Numbered from the stretch's first letter, positions 1 to 8,079 are shown. The stretch is DNA of 24,366 bases from Minisyncoccota bacterium (GCA_021734725.1 JAIPIM010000014.1:1-24366); one strand, 5' to 3'. The notes: generated from the letters alone by a model not told the origin. Made by a program: numbers and translations.

Positions 1-1201
1 ACTGCACGCGGCCGGTGACAACTTCTCTGCCCGCTGCATCAAATCGCACCTGCAATCCGTCGGCCACAAGCGAACCGGGAGTGCGTCGAAGTGTTCCTTC
101 CGCGTGCCGGATGAACTCCCGCCGGTAAACACTGTTTTCGACCTCAAAGTCGCACTGCCATTTCCATTCTTCCGGGGCGAGGGGTGAGGGTTCAAGTTCG
201 GCGGTAATCACCGGCGGTGTAGGAAACGTAGCTTCTGCCAGAAAGCGCGGCATCGGTCGCCCAAGAAAACGATACAAAAGATGCGGGTCCAACGTACCGG
301 CGGCGGTTGCCGCAAGAACGCGTTCGGCGATATTCATTCGGACGCTCCCGGCGACCTTGCTTCCGACCCCCAAGTAGACGGTTGCCCTATCCAGCGCAAG
401 CCGGTGTGCGTCCAGCTGAAACTGCGCTTTACACTTCCGGATGGGTACATTGCGAAGTACCATATCGGCAAGCTGTAATTTTCCCGCAACGTAATTGCTT
501 CCTGGATGTTGCAGATCGATGTTAAATGTGGCGTTCACGAACGCGTCATCCTCGACCAAAAGATAAGTGCTAGTGAACCGCCGTATCCAGCGCAACGCAG
601 CGCCCCCCTTCTCCGGCAGCCGGTCGAGGGCGGGTTGCCAACCCAGCGGGTGGGGTTTCCTGCCGTCTGTTTCAGCCTGCCGGGCCTTTCCGAAGCCCGA
701 CAGCTGTCCCGCAAACTGGAGCTGTATACCTTCCAGAGAAGCTGATACGTCCAGGGTAAGAACATGCGATGTTATTTCGGCTTCCAGGCTTACCTCTGAC
801 AGTGTCAGCTCCTGTCGCTCACCCGCCGTACCCGTGCCTTCCTTGCGCGGGACCGGCACGTAAAGGGTACCGTTCTCCACGATGAGTCGTCCGTGACGCA
901 GCGTTCCCGTGAGCAATGCCGAGAGGTCAGGGCGCCACCGTACGTGGTCCGCCACCAGCACACGCTTTCCGGGCCTGGTGCGGTCCCAGAGCGTTAGGTT
1001 ATCCACCGTGACCCCGCCGATGACACCCATGCGAATATGCTTGGTGTCGCAGGCAATACCGCGGCCCTCCAGCCATTGCTGGCATGCCCGGCGACCGATA
1101 TCGGGCAGACCGACAAGCTCACAGTACAGATCAAGGATAACCCCCAACCCGACCAGCATCACAAGCGGTGCGCCGATCCATAAAAGAAGCGTTCGTTTCA
1201 T
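1..1201 (-). CDS. AsmA/TamB-like large envelope protein, N-terminal part (C-terminus beyond window)
   Basis: The minus strand is open from an ATG at 1199-1201 to the window edge, giving 400 residues with no in-frame stop, so the gene is cut at its C-terminal end. The protein begins MKRTLLLWIGAPLVMLVGLG, a short basic start followed by one membrane segment (about residues 5-23), the usual inner-membrane anchor of AsmA-like proteins. Next comes a stretch of the type seen in AsmA/YhdP/TamB-like proteins: an amphipathic segment, a GGVTVDNLTLWD strand, then RHGRLIVENGTLYVPV, and later many alternating polar/hydrophobic strands. Members of this superfamily are thought to bridge inner and outer membrane and take part in lipid transport or outer-membrane assembly. 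It is divergent from mutL with 121 bp between starts. The family call rests on architecture and fold flavour, not on a catalytic motif; the exact subfamily cannot be told from the fragment. Confidence 0.7.
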   Translation of the reverse strand, partial: MKRTLLLWIGAPLVMLVGLGVILDLYCELVGLPDIGRRACQQWLEGRGIACDTKHIRMGVIGGVTVDNLTLWDRTRPGKRVLVADHVRWRPDLSALLTGTLRHGRLIVENGTLYVPVPRKEGTGTAGERQELTLSEVSLEAEITSHVLTLDVSASLEGIQLQFAGQLSGFGKARQAETDGRKPHPLGWQPALDRLPEKGGAALRWIRRFTSTYLLVEDDAFVNATFNIDLQHPGSNYVAGKLQLADMVLRNVPIRKCKAQFQLDAHRLALDRATVYLGVGSKVAGSVRMNIAERVLAATAAGTLDPHLLYRFLGRPMPRFLAEATFPTPPVITAELEPSPLAPEEWKWQCDFEVENSVYRREFIRHAEGTLRRTPGSLVADGLQVRFDAAGREVVTGRVQ

Positions 1202-1218
1202 GATCGTACCATATTACC

Positions 1219-1318
1219 GGATACCGTTAATGTCATCCTCAGGCGCGATTCCTCGGCTTAATTCGGAGCAGACACGATTTTCTGTCATCAACTTTTATGC
1301 TATAGTCAACCGGTATCC
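1219..1318. repeat. 8-bp inverted repeat at both ends of the asmA-like/mutL divergent gap
   Basis: GGATACCG at 1219-1226 is the exact reverse complement of CGGTATCC at 1311-1318. The two arms lie 17 bp from the asmA-like start and 4 bp from the mutL start. It could be a paired operator or a chance match in a 121-bp gap. Confidence 0.3.
1301..1306 (+). promoter_or_regulatory. Candidate extended -10 of the mutL promoter
   Basis: TATAGT at 1301-1306 is preceded by TG plus one base (TGCTATAGT), an extended -10 form. No good -35 hexamer lies 17 bp upstream (TTTTCT is poor). Transcription would begin near 1312, leaving about 11 nt before the mutL ATG. This fits the absence of any Shine-Dalgarno sequence and would make the mRNA nearly leaderless. 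Confidence 0.35.
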
Positions 1319-1322
1319 AATT

Positions 1323-3164
1323 ATGAGTCACATTCGCATATTACCCGAAGATCTTGCCAATCGTATCGCCGCCGGTGAAGTCATTGAGCGACCCGCTTCG
1401 GTCGTCAAAGAACTGGTCGAGAATGCCATCGATGCGGGGGCGGCTCGTATCGTCGTCGAGACACGTCGCGGGGGACGCCAGCTGGTCCACGTAACCGATG
1501 ACGGCTGCGGTATGGATCGGGATGATGCATTGCTCTCCATTGAAGCGCATGCAACAAGCAAAATCACGGACGCATACGATATTGACCGCATCACCACGCT
1601 CGGCTTTCGCGGAGAAGCCCTTCCCAGCATTGCCGCGGTGAGCCGCTTCCGGCTGCGCACCCGCTCTCATGAGGACGTTGCCGGCGTGGAACTTTTCATG
1701 GACGGCGGTACGCTTCGTGACGTGCGCGACTGCGGTTGCCCGCCGGGCACAAGCGTGCGTGTGCAGAACTTATTTCATAACCTTCCCGCACGCAGAAAAT
1801 TTTTGCGCAGCGCCAAGACCGAAGACCAACACATCCAGGAAGCCGTTCTTCTCCAGGCCTTGGCCCACCCCGGAACAGCGTTTGAACTGATCATGGATGA
1901 ACGTCCTGTCCTGAACGTGGGAGGAAGTACTGACATGGGCGACCGGGTGGGGATGCTGCTCGGCCGAGATGTCTTCCGTGCTATGATTCCGGTTGGCTAC
2001 ACGGAAGATGACGTTGTCGTGGAAGGATTTGTAGCACGCCCGGGCATGACACGATCGAATCGCCGCGAACAACGAGCTTTTGTTAACGGACGTTCCGCGC
2101 AGTCCGATGCCATATACTTCGGTATTCGTGATGCCTATCACACGCTTGTCATGAAGGGGCGTTATCCGCCGGCCGTGCTCTATCTCTCGATGCCCCCGGA
2201 ACGTGTTGACGTCAATGTGCATCCTACAAAGCGAGAGGTCCGTTTCCGTGACGCGCGTACAGTCAGCCAGATCGTGGCGGCCGCGATACGCCATGCGCTG
2301 CGTGCGTTGGCTGCAAGCAGCCCCGCCCCGAGCCGGGAAACCCTGCGACCGCATGGACAATCCCAGCCCCAGACCGCCTCGCATGCGCCGGCCCCGGTTC
2401 AGCAACAACGGTTCAGCCAATGGCGGACGCGTGACATGGATCCCGGCACCCCCGTTGGTATACAGCCTGGTGCTGGGGGCCCCACTTGGGATCGATCGGC
2501 AGAGCCTCGTTGCAACACCGACGGACCGGCACCGGAAGAAGGCCACCTACCCAAGGGACCCTCACCTTCCGCGGCTACACGCGAGGAAATCCGCCACCTT
2601 CGGGTGCTGGGTGTTTTCCGTGAGCTCTACCTGATTGCCGAAGGTCCCTCCGGTCTTGTCCTTGTGGATCAACACGCGGCCCATGAGCGTATTTTGTTCG
2701 AACGTCTCTTGGCCAGCGCCCGCTCCCAAGACGGCACGAGCCAATCCCTGCTGCTGCCAGTCACGGTGGAACTGGCTCCCGCTGATTCCGCCCTGCTCAA
2801 TCGCAATCAAGACCATTTTACGCGATTAGGCTTCGCGATCGAACCTTTTGGGGGAGACACTTTTTTGATTACTGGAGTCCCGGGTCATTTTCCGCAGGAA
2901 AACGTCGCGGGCATGTTGCGAGATATACTGGATGACATGCGAGAAAGCCCCGGCAACGTCAGTCGCCCTGACGACATACGGGTGGCCCAGGCTGCCTGCA
3001 AGCATGCGGTTCGTTCGGAAGATCCATTGAGTAAACGGGAAATCGACCAGCTGCTGCGGGACCTCGCAGAAGCAGAAATGCCCTATACGTGTCCACACGG
3101 TCGTCCGGTAATGATCAATATTCCCGTGCTGGAGCTCGAGAAGCGCTTTGGCCGGCGTCATTGA
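1323..3164 (+). CDS. mutL: DNA mismatch repair protein MutL (endonuclease type)
   Basis: MutL links MutS mismatch recognition to downstream repair in the cytoplasm. The frame stays open far upstream (from 909), but family homology begins at the ATG at 1323 (MSHIRILPEDLANRIAAGEV), giving 613 residues, a normal length. The GHKL ATPase domain (about 1-330) shows KELVENAIDAGA (Glu30, Asn34), DDGCGM (59-64) and TLGFRGEALPSI. A proline-rich linker (about 345-430) precedes the C-terminal dimerisation domain. That domain carries DQHAAHERILFE (from Asp449), which fits the metal-binding endonuclease signature DQHA(X)2E(X)4E. It also has ACKHAVRSEDPL and CPHGRP (from Cys590), further conserved motifs of nicking MutL proteins. 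The sequence therefore predicts a nuclease-competent enzyme, as in bacteria without MutH. It converges on the M18 peptidase gene and overlaps nothing. Confidence 0.97.
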   Translation: MSHIRILPEDLANRIAAGEVIERPASVVKELVENAIDAGAARIVVETRRGGRQLVHVTDDGCGMDRDDALLSIEAHATSKITDAYDIDRITTLGFRGEALPSIAAVSRFRLRTRSHEDVAGVELFMDGGTLRDVRDCGCPPGTSVRVQNLFHNLPARRKFLRSAKTEDQHIQEAVLLQALAHPGTAFELIMDERPVLNVGGSTDMGDRVGMLLGRDVFRAMIPVGYTEDDVVVEGFVARPGMTRSNRREQRAFVNGRSAQSDAIYFGIRDAYHTLVMKGRYPPAVLYLSMPPERVDVNVHPTKREVRFRDARTVSQIVAAAIRHALRALAASSPAPSRETLRPHGQSQPQTASHAPAPVQQQRFSQWRTRDMDPGTPVGIQPGAGGPTWDRSAEPRCNTDGPAPEEGHLPKGPSPSAATREEIRHLRVLGVFRELYLIAEGPSGLVLVDQHAAHERILFERLLASARSQDGTSQSLLLPVTVELAPADSALLNRNQDHFTRLGFAIEPFGGDTFLITGVPGHFPQENVAGMLRDILDDMRESPGNVSRPDDIRVAQAACKHAVRSEDPLSKREIDQLLRDLAEAEMPYTCPHGRPVMINIPVLELEKRFGRRH

Positions 3165-3196
3165 CAAACCGACTCGACGTGGAATCGTCCCACCAC

Positions 3197-3215
3197 AAAA
3201 GCCGTTCGCGGTTTT
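3197..3215. terminator. Possible bidirectional terminator between mutL and the M18 peptidase gene
   Basis: AAAGCCG pairs with CGGTTTT around a TTCG loop (with one G-T wobble), flanked by A4 on one side and T4 on the other, so it could act in both directions. It lies in the 49-bp convergent gap and its last bases overlap the M18 stop codon (3214-3216). The GC part of the stem is only three to four pairs, so strength is doubtful. Confidence 0.4.
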
Positions 3216-4662
3216 AGCCCTCGCGAGTCGTGTCCGCAAGAAACGCTTTGTATCCCTTGTACGTCATGTAGGCGTCGAGCTTGCCGGCTACTTCCCAGGG
3301 AGCATGCATACTCAGCAGGCCCACCCCGGCATCCAGGACGTCCATCCCGTGTTTTGCCAGGAACATGGCGATCGTTCCACCGCCCCCTACATCAACCTTT
3401 CCCAATTCACCGGTTTGCCAGGCGACGCCCGCAGCATTGAAAATCGAGCGAATACGAGCCATAAACTCGGCGCTTGCTTCACTGGCGTGGGATTTACCTC
3501 GCGAGCCGGTGTACTTCGACAGAACAATGCCGCAATTCATCTTTGCCATATTGTCGTTGGGCGCACTGACATCCGGGTAGTTGGGATCATGTACCGCGCT
3601 GACGTCCGCGGAAATCATCTCCGAGTTCTCCAGGCATCGCCTGTAAAGCAGGTCGGAGTACGGTTTTTCGATACGAAACACCAAATCGGCGATGGTGTTC
3701 TCGAAGAACGCCGATTCCATGCCGGTTGCACCCACCGACCCGATTTCTTCCTTGTCGCAGAGGAGGGTGATGCTTGTAAACTTCGGTATTTCGGCAAGGT
3801 CCAGGAGTGCCCGCAATGCGGCATAGGCACAAACGCGGTCGTCATGGGCGTATCCCAACATCATCGAACGATCAAGCCCCAGTTCCCGTGCGCGGCCGGC
3901 CGGCACGATTTCCAGTTCCGCGCTGGCAAAGTCTTCTTCGCAGATGTCGTATGTCTCATGGAGTAAGCGAAGGATATTCTCTTTAACCGTTTCCTTTTCT
4001 TCGGTATCTTTCAGGGGACGGCTGCCGATAAGCACATTGAGATTTTCCCCGGGCACTCCTTCCGTCATGGATTTTTTCTGCTGCTCTTTGCCAAGGTGGG
4101 GAAGCAAGTCCGTGACGGTGAAAACCGGTTCGTCTTCGGCTTCTCCAATCACAACCGAGACTTTTGTGCCATCCTGTTTAATCACGACTCCGTGGATTGC
4201 CAGGGGCAGGGTGACCCACTGGTATTTTTTTATGCCCCCATAGTAATGGGTATCCAGCAACACCAGTTCACTGTCTTCGTAGATGGGGTTCGGCTTGCTG
4301 TCCAGGCGAGGAGCATCCGTATGTCCGCCCACAATTCGAACGCCCTCCTTCATGGGGCGTCGTCCCACGTGAGCCAGCAGGAGGGTTTTTCCGCGCCAGC
4401 TTCGGTATACTTTGTCTCCCGGGACAAGCGTACCGGTTCCCTTGTAGATGTCATCGAGATTCCTAAAACCGGCTTGTTCGGCAACGTCGACAGCACTATC
4501 ATGGGCTTCCCGCTCAGTCTTCACTGTACTCAAAAAGTCCAAGTAGTCCCGGCAATAGCTTTCCATTGCCTGTTCGTCGTCCGAAGCGAGCCCGATCCAG
4601 GCATTTTGTCGTTTCCACCGCAGGGGATTCCGCGTCGCGTTTTTCGTTTTTTCGTCCGCCAT
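3214..4662 (-). CDS. M18-family metalloaminopeptidase
   Basis: A 482-residue cytoplasmic peptidase of the M18 family (aspartyl aminopeptidase/aminopeptidase I type), which removes N-terminal residues from peptides using a two-metal centre. Visible family motifs are GGHTDAPRLDSKP (metal-ligand His114), LLCDKEEIGSVGATG (catalytic and metal-ligand acidic pair), DVSAVHDPNYPD, GIVLSKYTGSRGKSHASEA and the C-terminal GLLSMHAPWE, whose His is a metal ligand. Length suits the family (about 420-490). The ATG at 4660-4662 has AAAGGA eight bases upstream, inside the end of rseP; only two bases separate the rseP stop from this start, so the two are almost certainly cotranscribed and translationally coupled. 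Preferred residue cannot be read from sequence; members vary between acidic and broader specificity, so apeB is not assigned. No signal peptide. Confidence 0.93.
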   Translation of the reverse strand: MADEKTKNATRNPLRWKRQNAWIGLASDDEQAMESYCRDYLDFLSTVKTEREAHDSAVDVAEQAGFRNLDDIYKGTGTLVPGDKVYRSWRGKTLLLAHVGRRPMKEGVRIVGGHTDAPRLDSKPNPIYEDSELVLLDTHYYGGIKKYQWVTLPLAIHGVVIKQDGTKVSVVIGEAEDEPVFTVTDLLPHLGKEQQKKSMTEGVPGENLNVLIGSRPLKDTEEKETVKENILRLLHETYDICEEDFASAELEIVPAGRARELGLDRSMMLGYAHDDRVCAYAALRALLDLAEIPKFTSITLLCDKEEIGSVGATGMESAFFENTIADLVFRIEKPYSDLLYRRCLENSEMISADVSAVHDPNYPDVSAPNDNMAKMNCGIVLSKYTGSRGKSHASEASAEFMARIRSIFNAAGVAWQTGELGKVDVGGGGTIAMFLAKHGMDVLDAGVGLLSMHAPWEVAGKLDAYMTYKGYKAFLADTTREG

Positions 4663-4664
4663 AG

Positions 4665-6041
4665 CTAGTCCTTTCCGTCGCTCATCTCCTCGGTACTGTT
4701 GCCGCCGTCTCCGGGGAACAGCCGGCCGCTCACACGTTTAATGTCGAAAAATGTGATGTACAGCATAAAACTTATGATCAACGCGGCGAACGCCAGCTGA
4801 ATAGCGTGAGCGACCCGCGTCGGGACCCGTCGTCCGCTCGCCAGTTCGAGAACAGCAAACAGGATGTGTCCACCATCGAGAACGGGTATGGGAAGCAGGT
4901 TAATCAGTGCCAAGCTGAAGCTCACGAACACCACAAAGAACAATCCCTGCCGCCATCCGCCATGACGGATCATGAGGTAGTTCACCTGTACAATTCCCAC
5001 CGGTCCGCTCATATGCCGCGGCTTTACCAGAGACTTCGGACTGACCAGCGACGCGAGTGTATCACGCGTTGTTGTCACCACATTGACAAACTGCGCCCAT
5101 GGTGACATGTGCTTTAGAATTTTCGGTTCATCCACCACGGCGCCGATGATATGATACGTTTCCCCATCCGCCTCCCGCGGAACTCCTCGGATATCATGCA
5201 CGGTGTACGTTTCCCCGTCTCGCTGGAGGGTAATGGTGAGAGGCTCACCTTCGGACTCCCACATGGTCTTCATAAAGGCGTACGGACTCGCCACCGGTGT
5301 ACCGTTGACGCTGAGGATCCGATCCCCCGTCTGTATTCCCGCCTGGGCTGCGGGCATGTTTTTTTGCACGCGCTGGACGACTGTCGGCGTACGGATTTCG
5401 AAAAGGGGATAGCCCAACCCCTCATACTTGGGGTTTGGAGCAGGTTTGTAAGTAATCTGCTCGCGCTGGCCGTCGCTTTCCACGAGCAAATCAACCTTTC
5501 CTTTGCTTAAGGCGATTGTCTGAACCAGCTGTCCCCAGCCATCTGTCACCGGTTTGCCGTTTACTTTAACGATGCGATCACCGGCACGGAGTCCGGCGGC
5601 GTATTCCGGCGAGCTTTCTTCGACACTGTGAACAACGTACTCATCTCGCGGCGCCGGCCGGTAAACACCTGCCCAGAAAACAAGGGAGCCGAGCAGGAAG
5701 CCGAATGCAATATTGGAAAAAGGGCCGGAAAATGCGGTCAAAATCCGGGCCATGGGTCGGGCCTGCGGCAACCGATTTCCGTCACGGTCCACAGGTTCGT
5801 CGGTTGGATCCAACTGAGGAAGCGCCACATAACCGCCAAACGGCAGCATGCTGACAATGTATTCAACCTTGTTGTGCCAGAATCCCCATATTTTTTTCCC
5901 AAACCCCAACGAAAAGCGTTCCACATGGAGCCCGCACCACAGAGCCACGAGCAGGTGGCCCAGCTCATGGACAAAAATGCATAACCCTAAGAAAAAAAGA
6001 ACAACCACAATGGTTGCCAACGTAATCAGCATGCTTATCAT
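4665..6041 (-). CDS. rseP: RseP/RasP-type site-2 intramembrane metalloprotease
   Basis: An inner-membrane zinc protease that cuts transmembrane segments, in other bacteria releasing sigma-factor control (anti-sigma cleavage) or clearing leftover signal peptides. The first membrane helix contains HELGH (residues 25-29); the third ligand lies in LLPIPVLDGGH (Asp389). Two PDZ domains sit in the periplasmic part: one around residues 125-200 with AGLRAGDRIVKVNGKPV, another around 220-300 with AGIQTGDRILSVNGTPV. MSGPVGIV and a final C-terminal helix complete the family order. Length 458 is normal. Start: ATG at 6041 or the fourth-residue Met at 6032; neither has a clear Shine-Dalgarno. No anti-sigma factor, cdsA or dxr, the usual neighbours, is in the window; instead the M18 peptidase follows two bases later. 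Confidence 0.95.
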   Translation of the reverse strand: MISMLITLATIVVVLFFLGLCIFVHELGHLLVALWCGLHVERFSLGFGKKIWGFWHNKVEYIVSMLPFGGYVALPQLDPTDEPVDRDGNRLPQARPMARILTAFSGPFSNIAFGFLLGSLVFWAGVYRPAPRDEYVVHSVEESSPEYAAGLRAGDRIVKVNGKPVTDGWGQLVQTIALSKGKVDLLVESDGQREQITYKPAPNPKYEGLGYPLFEIRTPTVVQRVQKNMPAAQAGIQTGDRILSVNGTPVASPYAFMKTMWESEGEPLTITLQRDGETYTVHDIRGVPREADGETYHIIGAVVDEPKILKHMSPWAQFVNVVTTTRDTLASLVSPKSLVKPRHMSGPVGIVQVNYLMIRHGGWRQGLFFVVFVSFSLALINLLPIPVLDGGHILFAVLELASGRRVPTRVAHAIQLAFAALIISFMLYITFFDIKRVSGRLFPGDGGNSTEEMSDGKD

Positions 6042-6187
6042 GATAGGATCGATTGTCTTTGTTAACGAACGGGCGTTACGCCGGTCGTGCTTGCGTGTTC
6101 ATCGTCTCTGACTCTTGAGAACCGCGTGTAACTGAAAGGTTCCGTTTCTACGACCATCAAACACCTGCCCGAACAGCCGCGAATTGC

Positions 6188-6211
6188 CGACACGTGTGAA
6201 CCGACGTGTCG
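6188..6211. repeat. Perfect 8-bp inverted repeat upstream of rseP
   Basis: CGACACGT and ACGTGTCG are exact reverse complements separated by eight bases. The left arm also contains the self-palindrome ACACGTGT. No T-run follows on either strand, so a protein-binding operator is more likely than a terminator. It lies about 150 bp upstream of the rseP start. Confidence 0.4.
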
Positions 6212-6227
6212 AAAAGTATTTAATCTA

Positions 6228-6286
6228 AGCCTCTCACATGCATCGCGCAACTCGCGTGGCCATAAGAGGCTGTTTCACGTGTTTTT
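6228..6286 (+). other. Possible hairpin with trailing T-run (terminator or small RNA end)
   Basis: Arms AGCCTCT (6228-6234) and AGAGGCT (6265-6271) enclose 30 bases with an inner CGCG-CAACT-CGCG stem. T5 follows at 6282-6286, ten bases after the outer stem. The distance is long for a standard intrinsic terminator, and no transcript to be terminated is apparent unless a small RNA starts in this gap. Confidence 0.25.
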
Positions 6287-6490
6287 ATCGATACACTTGC
6301 ATTTCATCGTGATGCTGATTACCGTTTAACGTCAAAAAGAAGCCGTTTCCGGTGAATGGATGGTGCGGTCGTACCGCGTGATGTCTTCAGGCGCGTATGT
6401 GGTAAGATAGGGAGGCCTGTTCGGTCAGAGAGTCGTCGCTCACCGGACGCCGAAGTCGAAACCTGATAATTCACGAGAATTGTCAATGAA

Positions 6491-7174
6491 GTGGAACCAG
6501 ACGTTATGATTAATGTGGAAGCACGGACAAGCATGGGATGGAGCATGCGCATGCTGTTGGCCGGCCTGGCCTTTACGGCCTTTGGACTATGGAGTCTTTA
6601 CGACGGAAAAGTGAAATATCCGCGCATGAATCGGCGTATTGAGGCGTTTGAGACTTTTCGTGAAGAGCATCGATTGGAAGAGTGGGAGGAGTATGCCATT
6701 GAGCAAGGCTGGCCGGCGGCGAAACCCGATTCGCACGATCACAAAACCGCCTGGGATATCCGTACTCAGTTCATTATGGCCGCAATCTGTCTTCCTATCG
6801 GACTTCTTGTCTTGGGCCGATTGGTCTGGACACTGCCCAAGCGGATGGGGGCGGATGATGATGGGGTGATTACAACATCCGGAGAACGAGTTCCATACGA
6901 TGCCATCACGCGCGTCGACCGCCGCAAGTGGAACCGCAAGGGAATTGTCATCGTACATTGGGAACATAATCACGACAGTGGTGCTTTTAAGATCGATGAT
7001 TGGATTTTTGCGGGCGGTGCTGACATTCTGCACGCCATCGAGGATCATGTACCCCGCGAGATCAGCGGCGCACCGCCGGAAGAAGACGAGGAGACCCTCT
7101 CATCCGACGAGGAATCAGTTGACATGCCTAACGACGATGCCGATACGGCAGCGCCGCCCGAGAACCGCGCCTGA
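6491..7174 (+). CDS. Unrecognised two-TM membrane protein with PH-like cytoplasmic region
   Basis: I do not recognise this family. The frame gives up to 227 residues from GTG 6491; an ATG at 6506 is five codons in and equally plausible, as neither has a strong ribosome site. Visible parts: a first membrane segment (about residues 21-36, LLAGLAFTAFGLWSLY) and a charged, helical region rich in Glu and Arg (about 45-85). A second membrane segment follows (about 93-112, FIMAAICLPIGLLVLGRLVW), then a strand-rich stretch (about 120-195). Its pattern GVITTSGERVPYDAITRVDRRKW resembles bacterial PH-like domains, where a strand reading 'I..V' follows the membrane part. The last 30 residues are strongly acidic (EEDEETLSSDEESVDMPNDD). 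The CPBP protease gene starts 48 bp downstream on the same strand, so the two are probably one transcription unit. Confidence 0.8.
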   Translation: MEPDVMINVEARTSMGWSMRMLLAGLAFTAFGLWSLYDGKVKYPRMNRRIEAFETFREEHRLEEWEEYAIEQGWPAAKPDSHDHKTAWDIRTQFIMAAICLPIGLLVLGRLVWTLPKRMGADDDGVITTSGERVPYDAITRVDRRKWNRKGIVIVHWEHNHDSGAFKIDDWIFAGGADILHAIEDHVPREISGAPPEEDEETLSSDEESVDMPNDDADTAAPPENRA

Positions 7175-7222
7175 AAAGATTACGACCGGGTAAACCCAGG
7201 GGGGGCCTTTGGCCACACAGCT

Positions 7223-7972
7223 ATGGATTCGTTTTCCGCCTCATCCAGCGATCACTCTTCTTCTGGCTCGGTCGCACACACCGATACATGGGCTGGTATA
7301 GCCCATGCGGCCCCATTTGTTGGTTGGCTGGCACTTATGTTCGGGCTGCAATTCCTGGGGGATGAGGGCGCCTGGAAGTACGCCGTACGTGCATCCTTCG
7401 GTCTTGTCCTCTTCGTTGCGTTCCGTCCGTGGCGCTGGTATGCGCCACCCCGCATTCGCGATGTCGGTCCCGCTATCGTCACTGGCATCGTGGTCCTGGG
7501 AATCTGGATTCTTCCCGAGATCAAGTGGGGAGCCTCCACCCCGCTCATTCAGGAACTTTATTTACGCTTTGCCATTCTGCCTCTCGGGAAACTGCCGGCA
7601 ACAGACGTCCAGAGCGTGTATGCCCCGGCTGTATGCGGCTGGGGTCTCACCATCGTCCGTCTTGCGGGTTCGGCTCTTGTCATTGCTGTTATTGAGGAGT
7701 TTTTCTGGCGTGGTTTTCTTTACCGTTGGGTGGTCGACAAACATTTCCTGAACGTTCAGCTCAAAGACTTTGACTGGGAAGCTTTTCTTATGGTTGGCGT
7801 GCTCTTCGGTTTGGAACACAATCGCTGGCTGGTGGGTATTCTGGCTGGTGCGGCATACACTCTGCTCATGCTGAAGACGCGCAGTATCTGGGCCCCCTGT
7901 CTGGCACACATCGTTACAAATCTTCTACTTGGTCTTTACGTACTGGTTTCGGGAAACTACGTGTTTTGGTAG
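7223..7972 (+). CDS. CPBP-family intramembrane metalloprotease (PEP-CTERM CAAX-protease-related type)
   Basis: A multi-pass membrane protein of 249 residues with the three motifs of the CPBP/Abi family of glutamate-type intramembrane proteases: EEFFWRG (Glu158, Glu159, Arg163), FGLEH (His199) and HIVTN (His229, Asn233). About seven to eight hydrophobic segments span residues 25-247. The overall pattern, including FLYRWVV after the EExxxR motif and the ending NLLLGLYVLVSGNYVFW, resembles from memory the CAAX-prenyl-protease-related proteins found with exosortase/PEP-CTERM systems (TIGR03008). If right, an exosortase and PEP-CTERM proteins should exist elsewhere in the genome; none is in this window. 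The start ATG at 7223 follows a G-rich run more than ten bases upstream; the first 20 residues are Ser-rich and polar. Its partner is the two-TM protein directly upstream. Confidence 0.88.
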   Translation: MDSFSASSSDHSSSGSVAHTDTWAGIAHAAPFVGWLALMFGLQFLGDEGAWKYAVRASFGLVLFVAFRPWRWYAPPRIRDVGPAIVTGIVVLGIWILPEIKWGASTPLIQELYLRFAILPLGKLPATDVQSVYAPAVCGWGLTIVRLAGSALVIAVIEEFFWRGFLYRWVVDKHFLNVQLKDFDWEAFLMVGVLFGLEHNRWLVGILAGAAYTLLMLKTRSIWAPCLAHIVTNLLLGLYVLVSGNYVFW

Positions 7973-8079
7973 TCTTCTGCCGCGGGGGCGCCACCGTTAT
8001 TGCCGGGAAGGGGCCTGTGTCTCGGTGTTGCACCGTGCTCTCCATCCGACTCCGCGCCAGTGGCTCCTTCGCCGCTATA

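Larger units (their letters stand above)
6042..6490. other. Gene-free divergent region with several inverted repeats
   Basis: This 449-bp gap between rseP and the plus-strand membrane-protein gene holds no convincing coding frame. It carries three symmetric elements: CGACACGT/ACGTGTCG (6188-6195 and 6204-6211), AGCCTCT/AGAGGCT (6228-6234 and 6265-6271, followed ten bases later by T5 at 6282-6286), and GCGGT/ACCGC (6365-6369 and 6373-6377). The hexamer ACGTGT occurs three times (6192, 6204, 6277). It must hold the promoters for both flanking units, and may hold operators or a small RNA; none can be proven here. Confidence 0.5.

Noticed and set aside
909..1322. Upstream extension of the mutL frame (to 751 residues)
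   Set aside because: MutL homology begins at the ATG at 1323; the extension lies over the coding strand of the divergent asmA-like gene and has no family resemblance.
1770..2546. 258-residue open frame on the minus strand inside mutL
   Set aside because: Antisense shadow of a clear mutL coding region; composition is Arg/His-rich and no domain is visible.
3148..3966. 272-residue plus-strand frame across the M18 peptidase gene
   Set aside because: The opposite strand encodes an unmistakable M18 protein with all motifs; this frame has no ribosome site or domain.
6062..6552. Short minus-strand frames (62 and 77 residues) in the rseP upstream gap
   Set aside because: No ribosome site, unusual composition, and one overlaps the start of the membrane-protein gene on the other strand.
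7973..8079. CGGTG-TTG-CACCG hairpin in the convergent gap (8023-8035) as terminator
   Set aside because: Five-pair stem without a T-run on either strand; otherwise nothing found in this gap.
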